From Pholiota molesta (taxonomy: Eukaryota > Basidiomycota > Agaricomycetes > Agaricales > Strophariaceae), in NCBI GenBank assembly GCA_014925825.1, contig JACGCK010000532.1, positions 1 to 17,387 on the forward strand: a stretch of 17,387 nucleotides of DNA, written 5' to 3'. Positions 9,554 to 17,387 of this stretch are shown here, one piece after another. The notes below the pieces were generated by a model. The model was not told the DNA's origin. It searched no databases and was given only the letters and a program-made list of their open reading frames with translations. Position 1 is the first letter of the stretch, and each line of letters opens with the position of its first letter. Made by a program: the position numbers and the translations under genes.

Positions 9554-9753
9554 CTCTACACAAAATATGATACATACAGTAGTCAAGTACATCTACAAAA
9601 GAAGACAAACGTTAGTAATATACAGCGCCCACGCAAACAACAAAAGCCGCTCAGTGTGTACGTGCACACATCCAGCCCACACACTCAAACTCAACCGTGG
9701 CGACCCATCAACCAGTCCGACACCGCCCCAACCTGGGCAGCGCAGCAGCGCAA

Positions 9754-11262
9754 TCATACATCATCATCCACCAAATCCCACTCATCGTCCTCCTTTGCGG
9801 CTTCTTCGATCCGCTCCCTCGCGATACCGCTCGTAGGATGGTTCACCCGCGTCACGCGCGGGCGCGAGGCAGGGTTCGCCGTCGTCGCCTGCAGGAGCTG
9901 GGCAAAGTCCAGCGTGAAAGAGGCTGGGGTAGGGGGCGATAGCGGCGGATACGTTTCGTGTGATTTTCTGGTAGATATTTACGCATCAGTCATCCTGTTG
10001 AGACTAAGAGAAGGAAGAACGCCGAACGAGGCCGGACGCACCTCCCGAGTTCTGAGCTGCAGCAGACCATCCAGAGGTTGCTCAGCACGTCGCCGGCATG
10101 GCTCAGCGAGACGTCCACGCTCTGGGTATAAGCTAGGTAAGAGACGTTATACAGAAGCATCGACAGCGCGGTGGTGAACGACGATTGCAGTGACGACGCC
10201 GGCGGGTCGGCCGAGACGACGGACGCCGCCAATGACGTCGAGTCGGCGACACGCGGGTTGGGCGACGAGTGCGTGCGCCGCGCAGAAACCGCAGAGGGCG
10301 GCGGCGCGGGCGCAGGCGCGGAGGAGAGGTGCAGTGGGTGCTTGGCGTACCATCGCGCCCACCCGCCGGTCTCCGCGCCCTTGATCGCGCCGATCCACGG
10401 CTGACCGACACCCAGTTTTCCGCCTGTCCAGATGATCTCGAATGGAAGTTTTATGCCAAGATAGAACGTGAGCAGCGAGAGGAAGTGGATGGTGTGTGTT
10501 AGCACTGCGTTGATATGGTCCGGAGGGTATCCTGCACTATTTCGTCAGACGATGTTCAAGTCATTCAAAGAGGGCCACACCACTCACGTCGCATGTCCCC
10601 TGGAACAGGCAGTATCAGGTCCCCAATCGTCCACTCGCCCTTCGTCCCTGCCTTGCCCCCGATGGGCGGCCGCCCACCGACCTCGACTACGTGGAATACT
10701 TCGACGAGCTCCTGCACGAGACCTGAGCGCGCTCGCGCGATGGCCGTTGAGAGATTGAATAGGGCCTCGCTGTCGCGCGAGGGTGGCGGCGGGGACGACG
10801 TGCTGCTCGGCATGCTGGATGATATGTGCAGTTTCGCGGCGGAGATGCTTCGTCTTCGCGATGCGAGTGTCTCGCGGAGAGCTCGCAGTCTATCTCGTTC
10901 TTGTGGCACGTCAGACATACCCATGGATTGCGCGGGTAAGGGAACTCACTGCGCTCGTTCTCCTTCCTCAGCTTCGCAAGTCCGATCTGCAGCTCCTCCA
11001 CTTGTCGTTCGCAAGCACTCAGATTCGCGCGAGATAGTCTGCCAGGTGCCATGGTCTCCGCGAGCGCCTTCTTGGCTTTCGCCACATGCTCATCTCGGTC
11101 TACGGCATAGTGCTGCGTTTGCTGTCCGAGATCGTGGATGCTGACGAGTGCGAGAATCGCGTCAATCAAAGGACGTAGCTATGGGTTTGGAACGCACTGG
11201 GTCTTCAGGCAGTTTTCACAGTAAAATTGGCGCTGTTTGAGTTCGCATATCTTGCAGTCCAC
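9754..11262 (-). CDS. ATG14-like paralogue lacking its ATG start codon
   Basis: The five exons map to 11262-11198, 11140-10950, 10899-10588, 10531-10042 and 9967-9754, each exactly as long as in the left copy (65, 191, 312, 490 and 214 nt). All splice sites are kept, including the AAG acceptor of intron 2, and there is no frameshift or stop. By hand count about 23 changes are synonymous and about 6 alter residues (such as T to A, N to S, H to N, S to A, L to P and H to R). The exception is codon 1: the complement at 11262-11260 reads GTG where the left copy has ATG. The same frame has a TGA upstream with no ATG between. The next in-frame ATG is in exon 2 (in LAETMAPG), which would remove both CxxC pairs. 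It may be a very recent pseudogene, use a non-ATG start, or make an N-terminally shortened protein. Confidence 0.75.
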
Positions 11263-11268
11263 GACGAG

Positions 11269-12354
11269 GAATCTACCGATGGGTGTGCCACTGCGGTATG
11301 GACATGGTATTGGCCGTCGTTGCGTATAATTACACGGTCACCGCGTGATGTTTTGGTAAGATTCGACTGAGTTTAAAATTGGGAGTGGCACTTGCCGCCA
11401 GGGCCGACAGGCTCGGCGCTCGATAACGGGGGAAGGCTATGGTTGAGGCTGGTCTGCCCTGAATGAGGGTCTAAGATCGGATCCCGTATTTTACACTGGA
11501 AGGCTGCGAAGATTTGCCCCGAGACGCAAGCAGCGAAGTAGCCATTCGACGATAGATTGGTAACAAACGGGAATACTGCTAGAAAAGACGTTTGTGACGT
11601 TTGGGATCCTGAAATCCAAAAGTTCGCTGAATTTAGAATCTGAGGCTCGACGAATGGCCAGAAGCAGAGTACTCGACAATGATGGGGACTTTGGCATCTT
11701 CATTAGGTTACAGAACACATACTTATGTAGTTTTGATCTGAAGCTGTGTGAATGACAACCAACAAGTCAAACTCAGTTGAAACTCAGGACGCTTGGACCT
11801 GGCCATTCAGCGCCCTCACTGCCACTGCCACTCAGAATGGATCCCCGATGATTCCAATGACTCGGGAGCATGGAGCCTGATTTGGTAAGTACGGAGTGGT
11901 ACTTGCTGCCCTTTTGTTCGTCTCCTGTACTCTCCCCTCCCTTCCCCGCCCTTGTGCTTCAACGTCAGCCTCTGTCAGCTCGCGTTTCCCTCGGATCAAC
12001 ATCCCGCGTCGCCCTCCGCTCCGGCCTCCCTACCCACCATCTCCGTCCCGCATCGCCTCCGCCGTTCTCTTCGCCATCCATCCCCCTCGCCGTCCGCTCC
12101 AGCCTACACACCACCACCATCAGGTACGATGCAAAGCCGCGACGACTATCTATCTATGGGGGTCAAAAGCGACGGGCGCCGATGAGGTCTAGAGCACCGA
12201 CGGGTACGTCCACATTGGAACCTACGGGTTCGACAACTCACCCACACGCTCATCACAGCGCCGCCACGGCGCCGACATCAACACGCCACTCAACGCAGCA
12301 GCATCAGTCGCCAGTGTAGCGCAGGGTGGGCCGGCGAGCGCGACGACGACGTCG
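11269..12354. repeat. Upstream block identical between the two duplication copies (right)
   Basis: This is the partner of 3681-4766 and looks identical over 1,086 bases, starting 6 bases upstream of the lost start codon of the ATG14-like paralogue. It carries the same 10-codon upstream ORF (11305-11273, minus strand). No recognised gene is present. Confidence 0.85.
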
Positions 12355-12608
12355 GAGTGTCCGCTCCAGCCTACACACCACCACCAGCGGGGTGTCCAAG
12401 GTACGATGCGCACAGAAACAAAGCCGCGACGACTATCTATCTATGGGGTCAAAAGCGAGGGGCGCCGATGGGGTCTAGAGCACCGACGGGTACGTCCACT
12501 TTGTGACTTACGAGTTCGACGACTCACCAACATGCTCATTACAGCACCACCCCGGCGCCGACATCAACACGCCACTCAACGCTCAGTCGTTCAGGACAGC
12601 GCAGCGCA
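12092..12608. repeat. Two tandem units of about 265 bp
   Basis: Unit A (12092-12354) and unit B (12359 to about 12608) both start GTCCGCTCCAGCCTACACAC and share long blocks. These include GCCGCGACGACTATCTATCT, GTCTAGAGCACCGACGGGTA and GGCGCCGACATCAACACGCC. Unit B has a 5-bp and a 10-11-bp insertion plus scattered substitutions. Read on the plus strand, both keep a similar frame around GADINTPLN, so the unit may derive from a repeated exon, but no protein family is recognised. The left duplication copy holds only unit A (4504-4766). Confidence 0.8.
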
Positions 12609-12864
12609 CAGCTAGCGGGGTAAATACACCGCGTCCGCGGACGAGAGCATTCGTGCGCAGAGCGTCGCCGTGCAGCAACAACCGCTTACCGCAGGTACAA
12701 GTCTTGAAGACGACTCCGCCGCCGCCGCCCCGCGCCGCTAAGAACGATGGCCAGCCACTGACGCACGCCGACGTGGAGAGAGGGAGACATCTGTCAGAGA
12801 CGAGGTGGGCAGCGTACCCGGTGCCAAGTGCAGATGGCAGAGAAGGCAAGGGATCTGCGCGGCC
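12609..12864. other. GC-rich stretch, no recognised gene
   Basis: A plus-strand frame at 12503-12886 runs through this stretch with a low-complexity composition (a proline run from CCGCCGCCGCC at about 12718-12728). No domain is recognisable and the frame is not kept in the neighbouring repeat units, so coding is unproven. Confidence 0.3.
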
Positions 12865-13800
12865 GCAGCGCGAGGGCAGTCAGTAAGTGCAGCGCCGATT
12901 CGCGCGTGCAGGAAGGACTTACTGCCGTGAAGGTCAGCGCACGCCGCCTTCGTGCGGCATATCAGACGCGTTGGCAGAGCGCCTGCGGGGTTGAACCACG
13001 AGGCGGACAGCTCGATGGCCAGGGGCTTGTTCTAGTTACCAACGCGGACAACGACAACGATAACGATAACACGCAGAAGGATATGGGATGGACGACGGAC
13101 GGCGTGGCTTGGACGGCAACGGCTCGATTTGCGAGGGTGTAGAGGACGAGAGCAACGGCGCAGCTGTCAGAAAAACATCAGTGAGTACTGAACCGCTTCA
13201 TCGTATACACATTACTCACGGCGATATAGCCTCGAAGACGCTCGCGCCGCCTTTCTTTCCGAGCCGAGCCGCGGGATCTCCAGGAGTTCCGGACAAGGAC
13301 AAGCCAACTGCAACACACGGCAGCGCGGAGACATGGAAACGCGGGTCAGGAACGCGGCGCCTTCGAGCGGAGATGGACAACCTACCAGTGGGAGTACGGG
13401 GTGCGGGGCGCAGCGCAACGCGAGGGCAACAGTGAGTGCCGCGCCGATTCGAGTGTGCACGCACGACGGACTGCCCGTCAAGTCGGCGTGCGCCGCCTTC
13501 GTGCGGCATGCAGACGTGGTGCGCAGACTGGCGCTTCGTCCTGGCCCACGAACGACGATGCGAACAGCTGCGAACAGCTCGGTAGGTGAAGATCCCGCCC
13601 GTCTGTCCCACTTACCAAAGAGGACGACGACCACGAGCGAGCTGGACGTGGGATGGAGGCGAGGGCGGCATCTCTGCTGCTCCGCGATATCGGTGAGCAC
13701 GGTTATTAACGTTAATGGCCGTTACTTACCCCGGATTTATCCAGCATCGAAGCTCGTTGACTCATCGCGCAAGGGCACGGCGCCTGCGTATCGCGCATCA
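12865..13800. repeat. Two diverged GC-rich repeat units (offset about 510-570 bp)
   Basis: The block GCAGCGCGAGGGCA...GTAAGTGCAGCGCCGATTCG...GCCGCCTTCGTGCGGCAT at about 12866-12960 recurs as a diverged version at about 13411-13510. In order, further segments also match. CAGCTCG...TTACC near 13008-13040 matches 13576-13615. GGAYATGGGATGG-like sequence near 13080 matches about 13648-13656. GTGAGT...ACTCACGG (13181-13220) matches GTGAGC...ACTTACC (13693-13730), and GCCTCGAAGACGCTCG (about 13229) matches CATCGAAGCTCG (about 13744). Open frames cross the units on both strands but differ between copies, so I do not call genes. Confidence 0.6.
13047..13070. repeat. GACAAC/GATAAC microsatellite
   Basis: Four hexamer units (GACAAC twice, then GATAAC twice) lie within the first GC-rich repeat unit. 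The matching place in the second unit has GACGACGACCACGAG instead, so the expansion is copy-specific. Confidence 0.75.
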
Positions 13801-14674
13801 TTGGCGAAGACGAAAGTTCAGGCGCTGTGAGGCGCTGCGGGTAGCGCTAACAAATATCACGGCTGCAGACACGAACAGCAACCCACTTACTATGCATTCC
13901 AGATGAGCAAAGGGCTACCTGAGCAGGAAAGATCGCATTAGTGCGGTGCGTATTCGACGCTGAAGGACACGCGCTCACCTCATAGATGTCTGTTGCCCGA
14001 CGCCGTCCAGTGTTTGTACGCGGCATGAAATGTGACGTTGTGCGCAGGCGGCTGTGAACGGCTGTGTACTGCAGTCGACGTAAGGTGCGACGAATTAGTG
14101 ATCAGGTTTATCATTTAAGAATGACAATAGCTCACTTATAGGACAGGTGCACCACATCGCCATCGACGAGTGGACGTGCGGAGGAGGACAGCGCTGACCA
14201 GATGCAGCAGAATTGTCGAGCTCGGCGGGATAGAGTGCGAAGTGAGAAGACCAGGAGAGGAGAGGAGAGGAGAGGAGAAGAGAAGAGAGGAGAGCGGGAT
14301 GAGGGACTGAGAGGGATAATCCGTAGCCTTATATACAGCTTTGGTAGATGTGTACGTACTTGGAATGAAAATGGTGGTTTCGGGGATACTTCGTCCGTCC
14401 GCGTATGCTAAGCGAATCGCGATCCGTATCTCCTCCTCCGTTTCCTCGTCCGCGCGCGTTGCTCCTCCTTGCCTGTAACTGGTAGAACATACTAGTTATC
14501 AATAAGAAAGCTTCTATCCCATTTCTATGATGACTAGAATACAAAAAGCGACCAATTCATTGTATTTCTATTCGTTATCGAGAACGCAGTTCATGTTTCT
14601 ACATTTTTCAAATTGTGAACCTCGTCTGTGCAGCGGCCAAGGATCATCGCTACCCACACACTTAGCAGCCCCTG
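13801..14674. other. Intergenic stretch without a recognised gene
   Basis: The GC-rich repeat region gives way to AT-rich DNA at about 14500. Short frames on both strands lack any recognised motif. The only clear feature is the GGAGA microsatellite listed separately. Confidence 0.4.
14252..14294. repeat. Purine microsatellite (GGAGA)n / (AGAAG)n
   Basis: About 40 bases of all-purine repeat, AGGAGAGGAGAGGAGAGGAG followed by AAGAGAAGAGAGGAGAG, lie on the plus strand. Simple tandem array with one change of register. Mirror-symmetric purine tracts can form triplex DNA, but nothing here shows that they do. Confidence 0.85.
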
Positions 14675-15663
14675 ACCCGGTAGGCCATACTCCTATGTCG
14701 TAAAACTATAGGGAAATGGCACTAGAATGCTGAATCCATGCAATGCTCCGTACCTAAGCATTCAGCAAATGCATCATCTTGCAGGCGGAAAGTTCTAGCG
14801 CGCCATCTACGCTGGCAACGCAGCCGAGAGGACCCTTGATGGCACTAATAACGGCCTTTGAAGCCTTTTTTTTAGGTCCCCGTGCGATGCGAAATGGACT
14901 GGAAACGCGAAACGGAGTGGGAGGAGAGGGTCAGCATGGTACGGATATCCATGTCTGCCCTACCCTGGCCGTTCCAAATTTCTGGTGTTCACTAGAAGCT
15001 TGTTGGATCTATGTATTACCACACATTTGAAGCGTTTACAAGTAATTGAGACCAGAGCAGCGGATGCGCTCTGCACGCTCTTAGTGTTTGAATCTTGATT
15101 GGCCGTTATCTCGTACATGCCGCCGCATCGCGCTCGCAGAAATAAGGAGAAATGTTAATACTGTAGATATTTATGTAATATACAGTCCTGAATTGAGATC
15201 GATACATTTCTTGTGTTTCAACTGGCGAATTGGGAGAGGAGGAACGCATTGTTATTGGAGTGATGACTATCCAAATGTCTGTCTCTGTGCACAACTGGAA
15301 GGGACACTACAAATTATAAGATATTAGGTACAGCTAACCATGTCTTGGGCCGACTCCTCATGTGCAATGAAAAGGCGCACAATCCTGGGAGCATGTGTAT
15401 TGCGTCACATTCAGCGCCGGCGCCTAAATCGGTGGCACACTACGCGCGGCGCTTTACCTCGTGCGCTCGCGGCGACAAGCTACTAACGGCTTCGCAAAGA
15501 GAGTTACCATCTACTCCAAACTATATAGAACAAACTTGTAATGGGGGTTAAAACCATTCCATAATGCAAATTCACCAAATTCTTCAACTTACCAACGGAG
15601 CGCGCAGATATGACATGAATAATGTCAAGTCAACCCGCTCGCAACGCTTCAACCTCGCATGTA
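14675..15663. repeat. Tandem ~1-kb non-coding unit, copy 1
   Basis: This copy matches 15687-16835 with an offset of about 1,007-1,009 bases and perhaps 80% identity. The best-kept part, about 14754-14940, includes CTAAGCATTCAGCAAATGCA, GCAGGCGGAAAGTTCTAGCG, CTGGCAACGCAGCCGAGAGG and TTTAGGTCCCCGTGCGATGC. Another kept spot is TCAGCGCCGGCGCCTAAA at 15411-15428. A minus-strand open frame occurs at the same place in both copies (15106-15294 here), but its protein differs far more than the DNA, so coding is unlikely. The unit ends with the motif CGCTCGCAACGCTTCAACCT and CATGTAC, next to a palindrome. Confidence 0.8.
14851..14873. other. Hairpin plus T-run in repeat copy 1
   Basis: A weak stem (GGC at 14853-14855 pairing with GCC at 14863-14865, extendable through one mismatch with flanking A/T) is followed by eight T. 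The equivalent site in copy 2 keeps both the stem and the T-run although the bases differ. This resembles a polymerase III stop signal, but no confident internal promoter boxes were found. Confidence 0.3.
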
Positions 15664-15667
15664 CGAT

Positions 15668-15683
15668 TCATTAATATTAATGA
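15668..15683. repeat. Perfect 16-bp palindrome between the tandem units
   Basis: TCATTAATATTAATGA is its own reverse complement and sits in the spacer between copy 1 and copy 2, 12 bases after the shared 20-bp end motif. Confidence 0.8.
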
Positions 15684-15686
15684 GCC

Positions 15687-16835
15687 CGGTAGACCACATT
15701 TTTAGGTCGTAATACTAAAGGGAAATGGCATTAGACTGCTTAATCCATGCGATGCTCCGAACCTAAGCATTCAGCAAATGCATCTTCCTGCAGGCGGAAA
15801 GTTCTAGCGCACCCTCATCGCTGGCAACGCAGCCGAGAGGACCCTTGATGGCACTAATAGCGGCGTTTTACGCCGTTTTTTTAGGTCCCCGTGCGATGCG
15901 CAATGGCCTAGAAACGCGAAACGGGGTGGGAGGAGAGGGTCATGCTCGGTAGGGCTATCCTTGGCTGCCCCCGTCTGGCCGCTCCAAATTTCGGGGGTCT
16001 ATTAGAAGATCATTGGAGCTATGTATTACCTCATTTCTGAGGCTTCCAATTGAATTTGCGAGAGAGAACAAGCTCTGAGATTCGATTGATTGAATCTTGA
16101 TTACTCGCCGTCGTCGTGTACATCCCGCCGCATCGCGGTCGCAGCACTAAAAGAAAAATGCTAGTACTAGATACATGTATGTAATAAACGACCCTGATAT
16201 ATAATCGATACGTCTTCTGCGTTTCCAATGGCGAATTGGGAGAGGAGGAGCGCATCGTTACAGCAGTGATGGATTTCCAAACGCTCGTCTTTATGTTCAA
16301 CTAGAATTGATACCAAAAACTTTAATAGACTAGGTATAGCTAACCATGGCTAGCGGGCGTCCTTTTATGTGTAATACAAATGCGCACAATGTTGAGAGCA
16401 TGTGTATTGCGGCACATTCAGCGCCGGCGCCTAAAATGGTGACATGGTACACACAGCGCTTAGCCTTGTCCGCTCCCAGCGACAAGCCGCCAACGGTGTC
16501 TTCAGTGATACTTCTCTCTACTTCAATTAATAAGGAAGAAAATAATTCGAAATGACGGTTGAATTCTGATCAAACAAAAATGCCGACCATTTGGTATTGC
16601 AAATCTACCAAACTTCTCATTCAACTTTATGATTTCCAGAAGATAAATCTATTCACCTATCAATACTACATCGTACTACTGTATATTTGATCTCCCAGGG
16701 CTCTCCGAAGTTTTTAATAACAGCCAAATGGTGGAAACACACGGAAAGTGCTATCCTGTTATGTAGCACTGGCTGCACTGCATGAGCACCTGTTAAGAAG
16801 CCTCTCGCAACGCTTCAACCTCATGCGTACACTCA
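15687..16835. repeat. Tandem ~1-kb non-coding unit, copy 2
   Basis: This copy follows copy 1 head to tail after a short spacer. Homology runs from CCCGGTAGACC through the same conserved blocks to TCAGCGCCGGCGCCTAAA (16418-16435). About 150-170 bases at roughly 16640-16800 have no match in copy 1, and the unit then ends with the same CTCGCAACGCTTCAACCT motif and GCGTAC. No transposase or other recognised gene is inside. It may be a non-autonomous element or a plain tandem duplication. Confidence 0.75.
15861..15882. other. Hairpin plus T-run in repeat copy 2
   Basis: CGGCGT (15861-15866) and ACGCCG (15870-15875) form a perfect 6-bp stem with a TTT loop, followed by seven T. It is the counterpart of the weaker hairpin in copy 1. 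Confidence 0.45.
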
Positions 16836-17387
16836 ATATCATGATACCTGTGCACTTGCCATAACTTCTAAGTATCTGGAACGCAAGATTCATGTAAATA
16901 TTCTATTTGTTTTATTCGGCACTGGGCAGTCCCGTATGTAGGTTACATTATAAGGACATTGCCGCTCGCAATGCTTCCGCCGCGTTGCCCAGAATTATGT
17001 TTGCCATACATACTTAGGCTAAAATATAACGAAATTTCCGCTCGCAACGCTTCAACCTTGCTCAAAAGTACCGTGTCTATCATAACGGACTCCACTCGAT
17101 TCAGCCACGTACACAAGCACAAGTTTCCGGCAAGTAGCAGTGCAAGGCACCCTTTTACTTGGAGATATTTATCCGATTTTGTCACTAATAATGACAATGC
17201 TTCTGATGACGTTAGCAGAAAGAAGCGGGTTTTTTGAATTTGCGGCGGTGATTTGGGGATGGAGGCAATGATCTGACTTCTGTTGTATACTTGGCTTCTT
17301 GTTACGCACACACGCATATACTTATTCGAAGCAGCCAACAGTTTCTCGTTACGTTTGGGTGGTGCTTAGTACGGGCTATTTTCGGAG
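16836..17387. other. AT-rich tail with dispersed 20-bp motifs
   Basis: No gene is recognised. Two more versions of the motif CGCTCGCAACGCTTCAACCT occur at 16963-16981 (diverged) and 17039-17058 (exact). A minus-strand frame of 131 codons (16943-17338) passes through both motifs but has no recognisable domain. A TATCATGATA palindrome lies at 16837-16846. Confidence 0.4.

Larger units (their letters stand above)
9554..12354. repeat. Segmental duplication, right copy
   Basis: This is the direct repeat of 2012-4766, lying 4.8 kb downstream of it. It is about 46 bases longer. It has an extra ACGCAAACAACAAAAGCCGC-like insertion near 9630-9650, 14 more bases in intron 4 and 5 more in intron 3 of the ATG14-like gene. 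Its far end runs straight into a second, diverged copy of its own last 263 bases, whereas the left copy breaks there into a helicase gene. The right copy therefore probably keeps the ancestral context for the distal end. Confidence 0.9.

Noticed and set aside
13705..13716. 12-bp palindrome ATTAACGTTAAT
   Set aside because: It stands alone, is missing from the matching place in the other repeat unit, and a single short palindrome in 17 kb is not informative.
12503..13830. Open frames of 100-165 codons through the GC-rich repeats (12503-12886, 13088-13435, 13333-13830 and minus-strand partners)
   Set aside because: GC-rich sequence keeps several frames open on both strands at once, the frames are not shared between the repeat units, and no domain is visible.
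15106..15294. Minus-strand frame with a related frame at 16031-16300
   Set aside because: The proteins share only about half their residues while the DNA is about 80% identical, which is not the pattern of a constrained protein.
17141..17175. CCCTTTTACTTGG resembling the U5 snRNA loop
   Set aside because: The flanks do not form the U5 stem and no Sm site with a terminal hairpin follows.
17200..17280. CTGATGA and CTGA motifs resembling a C/D snoRNA
   Set aside because: No terminal stem brings the two boxes together and such short motifs are common by chance.
16943..17338. 131-codon minus-strand frame
   Set aside because: It passes through two copies of the dispersed 20-bp motif and has no recognisable domain or splice-supported extension.

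Overview
The window looks like genomic DNA of a filamentous basidiomycete (probably an Agaricomycete). Its protein-coding genes are split by short spliceosomal introns of about 45-75 bp with GT donors, AG acceptors and CTRAY-like branch sites. The proteins that can be rebuilt (a GPN-loop GTPase, an Atg14-type autophagy protein, a fungal class III CoA-transferase, a RecQ helicase fragment) are eukaryotic and closest in style to agaricomycete homologues as I remember them; no search could be run. I see no bacterial operons, CRISPR arrays, tRNA or rRNA genes.

Layout. Positions 1-2011 hold no recognised gene: a diverged repeat array (about 585-1260), an unusual density of GTAAGT splice-donor motifs, and a UUCG-capped hairpin at 1829-1850. 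Positions 2012-4766 are the left copy of a 2.75-kb direct segmental duplication; its right copy is 9554-12354. Each copy carries a five-exon ATG14-like gene on the minus strand, followed by about 1.09 kb of upstream non-coding DNA. The left copy stops abruptly at 4766 inside the N-terminal exons of a minus-strand RecQ-type helicase gene, which is truncated before its helicase motifs. A 230-bp gap then leads to GPN2 (5479-6600, plus strand, two exons) and a six-exon CoA-transferase family III gene (6963-8989, plus strand). After the right duplication copy come a diverged tandem unit (12359-12608), a GC-rich region of about 510-570-bp diverged repeats (12865-13800), microsatellites, two tandem copies of a roughly 1-kb non-coding unit (14675-16835), and a final repeat-bearing stretch to the end.

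The most striking result is the mosaic structure of the duplication. The two ATG14-like reading frames differ at about 30 sites, mostly synonymous by my hand count (about 23 synonymous, 6 amino-acid changes), with no frameshift or stop, so both appear to have been under protein-level constraint. Yet the adjoining 1,086 bp of upstream non-coding DNA (3681-4766 and 11269-12354) looks identical base for base. The right copy has lost its ATG (GTG instead) only a few bases from this boundary. This fits recent gene conversion, or a second duplication, laid over an older duplication.

Functionally the intact genes are unrelated housekeeping or metabolic loci (autophagy PI3-kinase subunit, RNA polymerase assembly GTPase, CoA-transferase-like enzyme). 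There is no sign of a gene cluster working together.
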